Notes: generated from the sequence alone by a model not told the origin. 64,000 nt of DNA from Norana najaformis (GCA_964023275.1 OZ029914.1:29897707-29961706), one strand, 5' to 3'. Counted from the first letter of the stretch, positions 21,652-34,800 are shown. Translations and numbers: made by a program.

Positions 21652-21770
21652 TGTAATTGTAATTGTAATTGTAATCTGATATTTATAAAGCGCCACTTCA
21701 AGAATAGACTTATCAGAAGCGCTCCCGACCCGAACCAGTGAGACTTTCTAGTCATCTGAGGATTGCTTGC
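21652..21770 (-). mobile_element. LINE 3' end (38-kb family), minus strand
   Basis: The plus strand begins with a GTAATT repeat (the reverse complement of an AATTAC tail). It continues TTTATAAAGCGCC and AGAAGCGCTCCCGACCCGAA, the reverse complement of the TTCGGGTCGG...GGCGCTTTATAAAT 3' end. Confidence 0.65.
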
Positions 21771-22237
21771 CTGCTGATGAAATCTTTCTTACTTCACTTT
21801 AACATCTTTGAGGCTAGCGTAGAGAGAGCATCTCAATAGTTTCTCTAATTATGTGCTGTAAAACTTTATGATTACGATTACAATTACAATTAGAGGTGTG
21901 CTCTTACAGTTGGATTAGTAGAACAAATGGACAACTTTGTCTTACGAGTTACGTGTCTTGACAACAGAATAAATTGGAATACCGAATTAAAAGGTCAAAG
22001 TTAAATGTATTAACAACATGCCATAAATTCTGTAAGTTACGCATAGCATAGCTTCTCATCATATTACATCATATCACATTGCATCACATATTAAATCACA
22101 TTGCATCACATTAAATTGCACATTAATGAGGCTTTCTTGGCTACAAAGGAACCTACGACAACTCATATGAACTAATTGGAAGAAACAGAGTCGAATTCGA
22201 GCCTAATATAGCAGAATCTAACTAATCAGCTAACGAG

Positions 22238-22302
22238 AAATGCCGAGAAATGCTGATAAATGCCGAGAAATGCCGAGAAATGCCGAGAAATGCCGAAACA
22301 GA
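22238..22302. repeat. 10-bp tandem repeat (AAATGCCGAG)
   Basis: About six units of AAATGCCGAG, with one AAATGCTGAT variant. Confidence 0.9.
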
Positions 22303-22304
22303 CG

Positions 22305-23255
22305 GATGAAGACGACGTGCGATAGAAATTGTTGACAAAACAAGAAGTCTGATGCAATGACAAATGCTTTGTTAGGAATACCTTTGATTTATTATAGTCA
22401 CCGTCAGTTTCTAGCGACGCTTCTGTCTAGACAATTCGTGGCAAAAGGAGCGGCGAACTGCTTGCACCGTCTACCCGCAGGGCCTTGGGCAGAAATTCGT
22501 CTTCGCTGCCCTTTTAGACATCAGACGCCCACTAACTGGTTTGCTTATGTACGCGAGCAATATGCGTTCGTAATTGAGATCAGAGACTCACTCAGTGATG
22601 GTGGACACAGAATCACTCCACAGCTGACTTCTGAAGTCGGCCCAGACGCCTCGGGTTATTTTTAAAATGCGTGACCAACAGACCTTTGGCTGCAGGCAAG
22701 GCTAATGAATATTCAAAGCTTGTTAGCGAATACACGTGTAAACTGTTCACGTGAAGTTTGTGACTGAGGTGCCGCCTGAATGTCATCAGTGCGGACTATA
22801 TGTTTATCTCATCGTGAATCAAATGTAGAAATTGACAGGTACAAATGAATTATTAAAGGAGATCTATAATATTTACATCAAATGTGCGGAAAGCATGGAA
22901 AAGAAAATGTTCTAAAGGGGTTCTTAATTCGCTGTTCATGTTTGAGAGTGTTCCTCATTGATTGTTAGGCTTCTATAGCTGTCTTTGTGCTCAACTGATG
23001 GTCGATGGTCAACAATTGATTATGTACTTCATTGTTTTTCTGTAATTAACTCTGAACCCGTTGTCATCAGTTAATCATGGACGAGAATCCGTTGATTTGG
23101 TTCTACGTGTATGCGACAGTCTGCCGACGAAGACCTTTCCCGTTATTCACACTGCACTCCTCTTCGGATGAACTTGTTATTCTCACTGTATTATTCATAG
23201 CTGTTTTAGGCTACAATGAAACGCCTCTCAGAAGTGTTAGAACGCGCTGTATAAA
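22305..23255. other. Anonymous DNA
   Basis: A 102-codon plus-strand ORF at 22357-22665 has no recognisable domain. Nothing else is supportable. Confidence 0.4.
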
Positions 23256-23259
23256 TTTC

Positions 23260-23418
23260 CACGTACATGCATTCATACATACATATATAGGCATACACAT
23301 ACATGCATATGAATAAGTACACACATGCGTACATAGTTACACAGACGTCCATACATACATAAACACATGCAAGCATACAAGCATACATATATATACACAC
23401 AATCATACATACATACTG
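23260..23418. repeat. CATA microsatellite
   Basis: A long imperfect CATA/TACA run. It ends against CTGTCGAC, a border word also seen beside the TATG run at 36.74 kb. Confidence 0.9.
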
Positions 23419-23424
23419 TCGACT

Positions 23425-24500
23425 ATCGGACTTCGAACCGTTAGCGAAGGCGATCTGACGTCACCGGTGACTTATATACTAGTACGGACAACATTCTGGC
23501 AGTCCACCATGCGCATGTATAGTCTGAGGGGCACCAGCATATGACCAAAATGGGAGGGGGGATCCGCCCCTCCCAGGCCAATAGCTAAATCCGCCACTGT
23601 GTCGTCACGACACGGATGTTATCTAACATTCTTGATATCTGCACATAAAAACAATACAATCGGCACTTGAGCATTATTGCACGGCTTGTCATAAGCATGC
23701 AGAATCTATTTCAATGTTGCGTGGCATTGCATGAGTAGAAGCATTGGTTATACAGTGCGAAACGACCGTTGCTAAGACTGTTATGAAATATCAGATTCCG
23801 TGTGTATCAGACAAAGGAGGCATTTTGTCAGGGAACGGAATCAATCGCGGTTTCGTTCGTCTGTCTCCAACTGACAAGGGATTAATGTCACTCTACCTGC
23901 TTCCTGCAATATTTAGTCAGCCTCTTTTGAGATATCCGCTCTCGTGACGGCCATATTCCTAAATTAGGAAGCTAATGATATATAGCTACATAAACATGCC
24001 ACCACCTGGGGCTAATAGCAGTGAGAGCCTGCAGACGGTTGACAATGGTTAGGTGGTTGATTGTCTCTTATGAGCTGACTACTCGTTGTTTCTCAAAACT
24101 AAGCGTCGCAGTTAAATAGAAAAAAATTATCAGGAATGTCGGATTATGCCGCTTAAGGCATTCACAAGTTTTCTTATTCATAAGATTCATAAGAAAATGT
24201 CGCTATGACGTCAGTCGGAGGCGCTGACGTCATCATGATGCCATATGATGATGTCACATTATTTCAGCAAAGCAAGCAGACGGCGCTTCTGACTTGATTG
24301 AACCTCGGTGAATAAAGCTGGTATCCCAGATGAAGCCTCTTATGTAGCTGAGGCATTAATTGCCAAATCAAGGTGCAATTTTTGTTTGTCGACAGTGAAG
24401 GAAAAATCTAATTTATGAAGAGGAGTGAAATTTATGATGAAAATGTATATATGTGAAGGAGGGAGTTCCTCCCTATCCCTGAATATCTCACCCTGGACTG
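23425..24500. other. Anonymous DNA with two cAMP-response-element-like words
   Basis: No gene is supportable. TGACGTCA occurs at 24206-24213 and 24225-24232, 19 bp apart, followed by ATGATG-rich sequence. Confidence 0.4.
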
Positions 24501-24504
24501 CACT

Positions 24505-24560
24505 AAATTACTGCTAATCATAATCGTAATCGTAATCTCGAGAATTTCTAAAGCGTTACT
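24505..24560 (-). mobile_element. Short family-B 3' scrap, minus strand
   Basis: Plus-strand AATCATAATCGTAATCGTAA followed by CTCGAGAATTTCTAAAGCG is the reverse complement of the family-B end (GCGCTGTAGAAATCTCGAG plus tail). Confidence 0.45.
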
Positions 24561-24574
24561 GTTAGCTAATATTA

Positions 24575-24749
24575 ATGTATATATATATATATATATGTAT
24601 ATGTATGTGTGTGTGTGTATGTATGTATATATGTATGTTTGGATGGATGGATGGATAGATGGATGGATGGATAGATGGATGGATGGATGGATGGATGGAT
24701 GGATGGATGAATGGACGGACGGATGGATGGATGGACGGACGGATGGATG
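24575..24749. repeat. Compound TA / GTAT / GGAT microsatellite
   Basis: A TA run, then TGTATG tetramers, then about 25 GGAT/GGAC tetramers. The Met-Asp-Gly-Trp ORF and its minus-strand Ile-His-Pro-Ser counterpart are artefacts. Confidence 0.95.
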
Positions 24750-24751
24750 TA

Positions 24752-25620
24752 GTAATCAGGTCATCCAAGGCATGACCTTGGTTATGTGTCGGAAAGGTAA
24801 GAGCTGTTTCATGTCAAACCCGTCCAACATATAAACAAATTATGAAGATCAATGACTAGCTGCATCAAGATGAATTTTAAAGTCACCCATAATAAATATT
24901 TCAGAAGCAGAGGAAATTATATATATATTCATGTAGTGACCAAAGTTCCTTCAAAAAGTCAATCAAAGACAGGGATGGTGGCGACAATATTTTCACAAGC
25001 TATACCCCCTTGTTGCCGGAATTAAGAGTAGCAGCCAGGACCTGAAATGACTTGGTGCCGAAATAGGCAAGTGAATCCTTGCAGTGGGAAACATGACTTG
25101 AAGAGAAAATGAAGTCTCACACCTTTGCCACTGCACCGAATTTCGATTAGGACAGAGAAGATTGGCGGCGTGAAATCAGAAATAAATGCCAACGTATCAT
25201 TAGATCGGAGCCAGACCTCATTAAGAGTAAGTATCTGTAAGGAATGCTCAAAAAATATGTAAAGCTGGAGCTCTCTTTCGAAGAGAACAAATGCTTAATT
25301 GACCCATATCCAAACTCTTAAGGGGACTGGTCCAGGATTTATTTCAATATCAACACCCAAAAGAAGTCGCAGAACCAAATACAAAGACAGCCCGTGACTA
25401 GGAAGGAAATCTATTTTCTACAAAGCAATGTAACCAGCACATTTATATATTGCCTTTGGAAATGTCACAGACGTAGTAATACAGTCTTTGCCACAGAATA
25501 AAAAAATATCATAAAGTCGTCATGGTCATCGTTTAAACAATGCAGGTTTTATTTGTTTATTTACAACAATTGAAACTTTTTCTATCCCCTGTTAAGCAAC
25601 TGAGTCGGCAGCTGGGGCTC
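24752..25620. other. Anonymous DNA
   Basis: I see nothing supportable. Confidence 0.4.
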
Positions 25621-25627
25621 CGCTCTG

Positions 25628-25684
25628 GTCTTGCCCTCTTGCCCTCTTGTCCTCTTGCCCTCTTGCCCTCTTGCCCTCTTCTGT
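25628..25684. repeat. 8-bp tandem repeat (TGCCCTCT)
   Basis: About seven units of CTTGCCCT with one CTTGTCCT variant. Confidence 0.95.
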
Positions 25685-25739
25685 AGGTTGCAACAGCGTC
25701 CCGGTTTTTCAAAAAAAAAAAATACTGGTCATCCTAATA

Positions 25740-26100
25740 TATCATCGCTTCATGGAAACTCCTCACACTGCATCTTCACTCTGGAACGATCTCCCTCCTG
25801 AACTTCGCAAATTCTCCGCTCTTATATCCCTTCTGTAATTCCCCCACTATACCACCATCAGCTCAAACCCTCCTATCTATTACTCTTCAGGCATTCCATT
25901 CAAAGCTGAAGTCGAGATGTCTTACCCTGATCCATCCACTCCTCCGCCATTACATTTCTCTCAGCCTAAACACATTATTTATCCCTCCGTAACAGTTTCC
26001 CTGTTCCCTTCTCTCTCTCGTCTTCTAACAGCCGGACCTTGTTCTTCCTATGGCAACTTTGGACACCCCTCTGACTTGACGCAGCGCTGATGAATAAATA
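25740..26100 (+). mobile_element. LINE 3' fragment (L2/CR1-like)
   Basis: The plus strand encodes SSLWNDLPPELRKFS, the GPTLWNSLP-type motif found at the C-terminus of L2/CR1-like reverse transcriptases. It is followed by a degraded 3' region that ends in AATAAATATATATA. No catalytic motif is present in this piece. Confidence 0.6.
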
Positions 26101-26409
26101 TATATATACAAACATACAGTGCATTAGGCAACTGGAGTGCGTTTCAGGTTGACGTCGTCTGTGTGACTGAATCTCTGATGAGAAAATTCCTCTTCTGATG
26201 TTTCGGGGTTTCTTCTAAGCTGTCGCTTGTACTTTGAACTTTTAGGAAAAAAGCTACAGCTGGATAAAGGGAGCGGAGACAGGTCGTTACCAACGGAAGG
26301 ATGAATGAGTGAAGGGAAAATGAGCAGAAAGAGGTCGCGACATTGTAGGACGTAGAGAAAGCGACGATTTGGCTAACAGTGAAAGCTTGAAGGGCTACTG
26401 ACGGTTATA

Positions 26410-26880
26410 GATTACAGTTCATCATCAGCAGTGAGGCACAGAGATCGACAGATGGGTACGAACAGACAGACAGAGACAGAGAAAGATATCCAACGGATAC
26501 ACAAAGAGACACTGGAACAGAGAGACAGACATTAACAGAGAAAGACAAAAGGACGACAACATGGCCAGCAGATAGAAACAGAGGCAAAGAATGAGACACA
26601 CGGCTCAACGCACAACACAACGCTACAAAAATCATGCACACAGAAACACACCCAGACAGAAGCAGAGACAAAGAGAAACACAGACGAACAAACAAAAGGA
26701 CTTCATAATGACAACAGCAGAGACGAAAATAGATCGACAAACAACATCACATACGAAGATTTATACGCAAACAAAGCAGCATAGACGAAGGCAGACGACA
26801 GACAGACACAGCAGCACAGACGAAGACAAATGGACAGACAAAACAGCACAGACGCAGACAGAGTGGGCAGCGATGGAGTC
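26410..26880. repeat. Degenerate CAGACA-derived, T-poor region
   Basis: About 470 bp of the plus strand is strongly depleted of T and rich in ACAGAGACAGA-like words. It looks like an old, mutated CAGA/CAGAGA microsatellite. ORFs of 64-115 codons on both strands here are low-complexity translations. Confidence 0.6.
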
Positions 26881-26884
26881 ATTG

Positions 26885-27785
26885 CAGACACGCCCATGCG
26901 GAATCCGACTTCACCGCCGGTGCCCGCATTTTCGCTAATCAGTCGTCTTGGACGGCTCAGCGAGGAGCGACTGACAGCATTCTCCTCCTTGTGTTCCTCC
27001 TCCTTCTCCTCCTTCTCGTTCTCCCCAGCCAGACAGAGAACCCAAGAAGTGACGTCTGCATGTCGCGTTCAGCGCAGGGCACAGTGACACGCATCTGGCG
27101 TTACAGAGATAGGATTTGCGTTGCGTAAATGGATGGCCACGCAGTCGCGTCTAGAACTTTCGCGTGTTCATCTTGGCGTAGTTCATCCACCTGGCATTTG
27201 AGTATCTCGAAGTTAAGACTGAATTTCGACGGACCGACGAAAGGAAGGAAAGGAGCAAGGACCGACGACAAGGAATAGACGTTCTTCCACTGAGGTCAGC
27301 TTGAGTTCATTTAGGCCCCACGCTGCGTGGGTGTTATTGTAATATTTGAATCATCAGAGCCGTTGATAAATGATCGGTGTATTTATGAAACGAAAATAAA
27401 TTATAATTTTCAAGCGAAAATATACTATTAAAGCAATTTTAAAGATACGAAATAGTTGCGGCACTTTTATTTACAAGATACAGTTACAAGATACAAATAT
27501 AAGAGAGTGCGTGTAGACTTGTTTTGCTTTTACTGAATTTTTCTTTCTTGCATTAATACTCTTTTTCCCCTCGCTATGCTAAAATTGAATTTGATAACTG
27601 GCCATTGCAATGACTTCTGGAGCTCCATTATCATAATGCACAAAACACTGATCGGAGTCAAAACTCAAAGTCCAGTCGGAACCTGGTAGTGAAATGAACC
27701 TATTTTAGTCACTTGAAACGGGGCTGTGTCACGTGTCATTGGCGATTTCCTGTCCCATTGATCTACTACAGGCATGAGTTAATTT
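26885..27785. other. Anonymous DNA with a CTC-rich patch
   Basis: CTCCTT-rich sequence at 26980-27025 and no supportable gene. Confidence 0.4.
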
Positions 27786-27789
27786 AACT

Positions 27790-27862
27790 GAGAATAATAA
27801 CAATTAGAAACTTCTAATGCGCGAGTGTTTAATGCACAAGGCATCAACCGATGGCGAAAAGT
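27790..27862 (-). mobile_element. Short 3' scrap of the 32.7-kb LINE family, minus strand
   Basis: Plus-strand TTAATGCACAAGGCATCAAC followed by CGATGGCG is the reverse complement of CGCCATCGGTTGATACCTTG, seen at 32.9 kb in the LINE 3' UTR. Confidence 0.6.
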
Positions 27863-28397
27863 CTTTCAACAGGTGAAAACACTATTATTAGTGATTAGTA
27901 GTAGCTTTCTTCAGAAAGGAGGTAAAGGTTTATTAGCATGCTTAATTGGAAACTCATCACAAGCGTCGTCAGATGGTTTCATAAGCTAGGCTTAGCCTAC
28001 TTATGGCTGCCAGGGACGTTCACGTCGACTTTCCTTACCTCACAATGACAACATTGTTGTGCATTAGCTATAATTATGCCTATACAGCGCACAATTTCAA
28101 AGAAAATTGCATCAAATTAAGAGGATGTTAATGGCGCGGTATGGCCGTATTTGTGCTCCAAGATCAGCTTTGATTTGCTTTTCAGCGCTTTCTTCAACCA
28201 AGATACGGATTTCCTCTCATGAAAATAATTGCTTTTTGTAGCCTAAGGTGTAGTGATGTGTAATCGATTAGTAGAGAAGATCTTTTATCTTTATAGGCCT
28301 AGATCTTCTATCCGGGCTATATATAGACTTGCATCTATATTTTGACCCACATCATCCTAAATCAATGTGTGGTTGATCTGCGTCGATATATGCAAGA

Positions 28398-28485
28398 TGT
28401 AATTGTATTCTTAATTGTAATTGTAAATTCATATAGCGCCGCTTCAATAGAAACTAATCAGAGGCGCTTTGAACTAATCAGAGGT
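28398..28485 (-). mobile_element. LINE 3' end (38-kb family), minus strand
   Basis: Plus-strand AATTGTAATTGTAAATTCAT followed by ATAGCGCCGCTTC and AGAGGCGCTTTG is the reverse complement of the GAGGCGCTTTATAAAT...ATTACAA end. Confidence 0.55.
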
Positions 28486-29074
28486 GCTCTTTGATGTGCG
28501 GCGATGCCAAGATTTCTAATTGTATAATTTTATCCTATCACGCAATGTGAAGTTTTGCTCACATGAATGTACGAAAAGGTTTCTTTTGTTCACGCTGAAG
28601 TTTCATTTCCCGTCCTACATGCGCGCGCTGCGCAACAACTTACTTTTGGGAACTTCAGTAGTCTGGAGTGGAATACTTCAGTTGTCAAGTCAGTCTGTTT
28701 TTTGTTCTTTCTCTTGCTTTCTTTCCTTTAATGATTTATTGGAGTGTCACACATGACAGTTATGCAGAAGCGAAATCAATACATGCGAGTATTACATTTC
28801 AAACGACGCGGTGGATAAACATTGACCTACATCATGATAAAATCTAAGAAAACCATTAATACAACTCAAAATACTAAACCAATGAAAACAGTGAAACAAT
28901 GAAATAACTCAGAACCAATAAGAAATAAGGAAATAAAAATGCACAACTTACCTATTCTGCACATTATAAGACAAAAGATGCAAGGGCAGAAATACAGATG
29001 TATTTTCACTGTGACTTTTCCTAGTGTCTCTTTTCTGCTTTCTCTCTCTCTACATCTTTACCTCCTGCTTCTTC

Positions 29075-30400
29075 TCCCTTTCCAGTCAGCATATCGCAAA
29101 TTTCACTCCAATGAGAAGGCTGTTCTGTATCCACACTTACATTATCTGCTGTATGGACAATGGTAAAGACACTGCACTTGCTCTTTTTGACCTGTCTCCT
29201 GCATTCGACACTATCGACCATGCTATACTGTTCCATCGCCTTGAGCGCTGGTTCGGAGTATCAGGTCTAGTCTTAAACTGGTTCCAACCATGTCTTACTC
29301 CCCGCACTGAATCTAACTTCATTAGAGGATCAATGCCAGCCCGGGTAACGCTCATCTGCGGCGCCCCTCAGGGCTTTGTTCTCGGTCTCTTGGTTTTCTA
29401 TCTTTACCCCTTTTCATTGGGTACTTTATTAAATCAAAATGGTCTCAAACACCACCCTTATGCTGATAATACTCAGCTCCAGATTTGTTTTGACAATTCC
29501 TCATCTTTCAGCTCTCTTACTTTATCATCTGAGATCTTCAACCGTGTGCAGTCCTGGATGGAAGAAAATGGACTGCTTTTGAATCCACACAAAACTGCCA
29601 TTTTATACTATGCAGCAACTGCACAAGTTTAAATCGTTGAATTCTCTACAATTAGGTAATTATGTTATACAGCGCAGTTGTTCGACTGGTAATTTGGGTG
29701 CTGTATTTGATTCTAACCTATCCTTCAGTGACCACATTAACGTAATATGTAGGTCAGCGAAGGATTATGTGCCCCTTTTCTGCCTTGGTTTGTCAGGAAA
29801 ATGCCATGGTCTCTAGCCGTCTTTGGCTTTTGTAGCAAGCTTCTTATTAGAGAAATTTCAAAAGCTAATTTGATGAAGCTTCCAAGAGTCTAAAGTACCT
29901 TAGCCATAGTCACTACTGAGCCATTAAAGTATCAACATATATAGGCCTATGCGGTCCTAAAATCGCTACACTGGCCACACGTAGGAAAGAGAATAATTTT
30001 AAAGACCGGGCTATTTGTCTATCAGGTTCTGCATTTAAGTCAACCTCACTATCTTCATTTCGTGCAGACTTCACGCTGACCAAGACTTCTCACAACTCTA
30101 CCAGGTCATCTGACTGTTTCACTCTGTCTATGCCGAGGGAAAGGGCAGCTCTTGGTGAACGTGCTTTTGGTTGCTCCCCCCCCCTTACTCTGGAACTCTC
30201 TTCCGGGAAACGTTCGTTATGCAGAGTCTGCGTTGGCCGTTTAATTTCCACTAAAACCCCATCTTTTTCTGGACTCATTCCCTGCGTAGACTGTGTCTTT
30301 GTCTTCATGGATTTTCCTCTTAGCTTTCGCCCTGACTTACCCTTAAATTTGGTAAGCACACCGACTTTGCATAGCAGCGACCATCGACTGATGGACTGAA
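29075..30400 (+). pseudogene. Decayed L2/CR1-like LINE
   Basis: A Gln-Ser-Ala-Tyr-Arg-Lys block lies in one frame near 29085, then in another frame ALALFDLSPAFDTIDHAIL (RT motif A). Next come GAPQGFVLGLL and HHPYADNTQLQI, where the catalytic YADD has become YADN. A degraded C-terminal stretch at 30.06-30.35 kb (SMPRERAALGERAFG) matches the RERAFGVAAP-type end. Multiple frameshifts and stops show it is dead. Confidence 0.75.
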
Positions 30401-30789
30401 CACCATTACAGTGACGCTATAGAAGTTTGTGGATTATTATTAGCTGCTTGTGTATGGCTTTTTTATGGGTGACTTTAATAATCTTCTTGATGTTGCCAGT
30501 CATTGATGTAGCTTCTTCTGTATGCCTTTTCTTCAACGAATATATTCCAATCTGGACCCTCTAACGCGAATAAATAAATCATACATGGTATCGCCACCAA
30601 GGGCGAGGCTTCATGGGAATACGCGAAAGCAACTAATCGTAGTTACTGAAACAATAACCATTTCGGAACAATGATCTGTAATTATATATATATATATGCA
30701 CACATATATATATGCGCCCCGGATTCTGATCTGGCACCGAAAATAACCATACAAACCTAGCTGTTTCGGTGCTATTAAAGTTTTAGACT

Positions 30790-31640
30790 GGATCTTAAAT
30801 GTATTTTCTTGTCTTCAACCGTCCTCAAGCAAAGGATTGGCTGCACCACAGACAATGCTATGCCATCTACATTTGTCCCTTGTCTCCTGTAATAACTGAT
30901 CGAACGATAATTCAGTCCACGACTTGAGGTTATCGATTCATGTCATCTTGGGTCTTCCTCGAGCTCGGGATCCAGAAATTGTGCCTTGAATGATCGCTTT
31001 CTATCTGCAGTCTCTACTTTATTTTAGCCAAAATACCCGAAATAAGAAAGATTTCTCTTTTTGATTAATCCGAGTAGATTCCTCTCTTCTCCTTCCGTCT
31101 GTAAAACTCATTCATTTGTCTTCTTGGCAGTCCATGATACTCTAAGAATCTGCCGCAGACACTTAGTTTCAAATGCGTTGATTCTTGCCTCTTCGTCTAT
31201 CTTTATGGTCCAGCTCTCACAACCATACTGTGCCACTGACCATACAAAAGCTTTCAGAAGTTTTTTTTTGCAAGCAATATCTCGTGACTTTTCCATACAT
31301 TCTTTAATGCTGCCCCAACACCTTGTTCTTTTGCCAATATTGACCAAATCTCTTTACTGCAGTCAGAGTCTTTGGTTATACGTGAGCTTTGGTTATAAGT
31401 GGTTATGAGATATGGAAATGTGTCAACCTGCCCCAGTTGATTATACCTTGTACTCTGTTATTGCAGGTCATACCATTTGTTACCATGATCTTGGTCTTGT
31501 CCACATTAATGATCTGTCAAGACGATCCACTATCTCTTGCAGCTTTGCTTCCTAGGTTGCCAACAGCATATCGGAGATTTGTAACTATTCTCTCTCCTAT
31601 TTGAATTCCACCACCATAACCGTCCAGCGCTTCCCTCATG
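30790..31640 (-). pseudogene. Decayed non-LTR retrotransposon C-terminus
   Basis: On the minus strand an open piece (31108-31347) includes SVAQYGCESWTIKIDEEARI and FETKCLRQILRVSWTAKKTN, the standard C-terminal region of this kind of LINE polyprotein. Further along, in other frames, are GSRARGRPKMT and DNLKSWTELSFDQLL. The frame is broken several times. It differs from the GAT-tailed copies but has the same architecture. Confidence 0.75.
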
Positions 31641-31644
31641 ACAC

Positions 31645-32655
31645 CGGCGCTCTATCAAATCAAATCTTCTCTTCCTCTCTCAAAGGGGCTCAGATTAGTG
31701 CCAACTCATTTTTCTTGACATTTAGATCTCAAACACAATATATTGTCTTCGATTACTACTCTGAAGCGTTATGTATTGCTATGGATCTCTCTTTTTTCTC
31801 TCCCCCTAGTTCTCACTAAGTCTTCATTTATATTACATATATGCATATGGTAAATATTTTATATGCAGTATTATAAAGCCGTGATGCGACATTTACACGC
31901 ATACCTCTGAGTGCTGTGTAGGTCCATAGGTTTCCTATAAACCTGACTTAATGTTTATTTTACATGTAATTTGTAAAAAAAACTGGGGTTTTGTCCAACA
32001 TGGATGAAGTCCAAACTGTATTTGGTAAAGGCCATCGTGCGTTTGCTTTCTGACAAAAAATTAAAACGTTTTAGCTACAAAAGTATCTACTGTTAGTAGA
32101 TGTTGCCGTTTCGTTGGTCAAAGCTTTTGTAGCTCAATTTTGTGTGTTTCCTTCCATGTCAATCTTTGGTGACATTTCGGATTAAGACTTGAGGCCTATT
32201 TTGCTGCATGACCTTTCGCCTTCCGCCGTGAAAGATGCCATTTTCAACTTGGACATATCTGCTAATTTGACATACGACTTTCGAGTGCTGATAGAGCGCC
32301 ATCTTCTGCTGCTTGCGTGTAACCACATAATAAACCTTCCCATTATTACGAAAGCTTTTGAAAGCACTGAGGTTGGAACACAGGGGAATAGGTTGTTGTG
32401 TATGTCTCATTAAAATACTCGAAAGAGCTAGATATGATTGGGATATATTAGATTTACACTGGAATAAATATCTTAAATTGCATTCTGCTACATCGGATTA
32501 AAATGTCATTTAATTGAATAAATTAGTAAATCGTCATTATAGAACGATTAGAACTTTTCGACGCTATTGGGGCTTGTAGTTTATAAAACACTGAAATCTG
32601 ACCAATCACAAAATTTAAAATCAGTCCTCATTCCGATTCCGAGACTTATCGTTAT
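31645..32655. other. Anonymous DNA
   Basis: Overlapping ORFs at 32159-32413 on both strands (61-83 codons) have no family signature. Nothing else is supportable. Confidence 0.4.
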
Positions 32656-32659
32656 TCAA

Positions 32660-32985
32660 CCAAGTCATCTGAATGCCTTTTTCTGGTGATACCCAGGACT
32701 AGAACTGTTCTTGGTCAACGAGATCTTCGTTTGCTGGGTGCAGAATTAGGAAATCTCTCCCTGTTTCCGTTCGTTCTGATCATTTGCTTAAGTTATTTCG
32801 TTCCAAACTTAAGACTTACCTGTTTCAAATTGCTTATCCACTATAGGCTGCCTTTCCTTCTTAGTAGATGACCTTCATGATATTGACCTGATTGCTGCTT
32901 GGTTTTAGTGCGCCATCGGTTGATACCTTGTGCATTAAATATCGGCGCGATGGAAGTTACTAATTAATTAATAATGACGCAAGTA
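32660..32985 (+). mobile_element. LINE 3' end, AATTAATT-tailed family
   Basis: The plus strand encodes a degraded IPRTRTVLGQRDLRLLGAE block and an LRLTCFKLL block, an L2/CR1-like RT C-terminus. The 3' UTR has TAGGCTGC, TGACCTGATTG and CGGTTGATACCTTGTGCATT, ending in AATTAATTAATAAT. The UTR matches 55160-55372. Confidence 0.7.
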
Positions 32986-32989
32986 CAAG

Positions 32990-34380
32990 CGAAATGGAAG
33001 ACTGAAATGACTGATAATCAGCTGGGAAAGTCAACAAAATCTGGGAAACTCAGAAACAAAACAAGCTGACATGACAAATTCTGACGATTAGAATGGCCAT
33101 CAATAGTCGTCAGAAGTTTTGACGACTAAAAACAGGTCGTCAAAACTGTTTCATGACGACTTGCTGACTTGTACCTCGTCCCCGCTGTAAACTTCTGGTC
33201 CACCAAAGTGTGTAAATGATTTAGACGTTAGACCTATTTTCAGACCCGAATGTTGCTTTCTATGTCGATTGGTTTATGAGGTCTCGAACAGACGTGCTGT
33301 CAACAATTCAGCTGAAGGGCGCTGGACGCCCCATGAGGGCAGAGATCAATAGGCCATTAAAATGGCGATCGCCTGGTGCCAACTGCCGATCGAGAGGGTT
33401 ATGGAAATTGTGGGATGGCCATTGGTGGTAGTGATGTGTGGTTTGGCTCTGAAATGACGATCGCTTACCAACGATCGCAGGCAGAGCGAGACAAAGTAAC
33501 CTAAGCGGCGCTCAACTGCCCTATATCACACGAACGCTTGATAATACCATATAACACCCATATATTGCCATACATATTTCACACAACATAAACCAGTGCT
33601 GCTTTATAAGTATATATATATACGTGTGTGTACGTGTGTGTACATGCGTGTATATATATGTACATAGCAGCAGATTGTGCATATAAAACACCTAGAATAA
33701 CGGCAACGTTGACATCAAAGACTGCGAACAACGTGGAGACATCTAGCGGGTGTCGCGATTAACGAACGAATCGGACAGCGAACGACGTTAGCGCAGCTCT
33801 AATCGACGATGGCATCGCACGAAACAAAACAAGCATAAAAGTAACTTAAATCGAGGAAAACACGGACAGAAGGACATGACTACGCATACGAATCTACATC
33901 GAAAACCCATAGACAAACAATCTGCTTGTTCGGAAGATTTAGTTCTAGTTTTAGCTGTAGTATCGATCATGTAGAGTCTACGCTGTGGTATATGCAGTAT
34001 ATGACTACACAATGTACCATATACTACTGTAGCACATGTAGTATATGACTATAATATAGCCTCTGAATTTTCGGTATGACATCACTGTTGTGTTGATAGA
34101 GTTGTGTAAAGTTCTGATTCTTGGTGATTTCTTCATCATTTCGAATAGTTTGATAATAAATTTTGACCATTGTAGTCATCGCTTGGGTTAATCAAACACC
34201 AATTAATATTTATGATTTAGAATTCAAAAATTTCGAGGCAAAGAATTTGCCCAGTCATAAGGTTTACTTCTCTTTTTAACCGCTTTACTCACATTATTCT
34301 AAGTAGCATGTCCGTCAGAGCCTCGCACAACAAGTAGGCTGTTGTCTATATAACAGTCACAAGGATTAAAAGTTGTTTAC
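32990..34380. other. Anonymous DNA with a TA/GTGT microsatellite patch
   Basis: TATATATACGTGTGTGTACG-type sequence lies at 33610-33660. I see no gene or RNA. Confidence 0.4.
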
Positions 34381-34459
34381 CAGTCGACTGACATTTCTTT
34401 TACGTCTCACTCCTTCGACGGACTGAGCGAGTGTAAGTGGCTTTTGTATATAGCATTGA

Positions 34460-34800
34460 ATAACTGAACAGTTCAGTGACAAGAATACTTGAATGTGAAC
34501 ACAGAGTTGCTAAACTCGCGAAACTTTCAACTACATTTGCAACTCAAATTATTAAAATGGACCCACTACAAACCACTGCTAAAAAAATCTTGTTCGCTTC
34601 CCCCACAATGCATTTGCGGCTGCATTTTACAGTCTATTTCCCACCAAGTCAACGGTCACGTGATATTAGATATGCGCACCCAAGAACCGCAAGCACGTGA
34701 TCAACCCGTGATCATAGCGTGCTTGAGCCCCAGTCAACAACCCGACTCCTCATAAGTATGACGTCATAGAATTTTTCGGTATAAACGAGCGCGTACTCAA
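34460..34800 (+). repeat. Dispersed ~0.5-kb non-coding repeat, copy 1
   Basis: Aligns by blocks with 36850-37400 and 49735-50165: an AATACTTGAA-type start, AACTTTCAACTACATTTGC followed by AACTCAAA, CATTTGCGGCTGCATTTTAC, then CCCACCAAG and CGTGATCA, then ATAAACG near the end. No coding motif. Confidence 0.5.

Noticed and set aside
26405-26938. Overlapping 111- and 115-codon ORFs as genes
   Set aside because: They face each other across T-poor CAGACA-derived sequence and are low in complexity.
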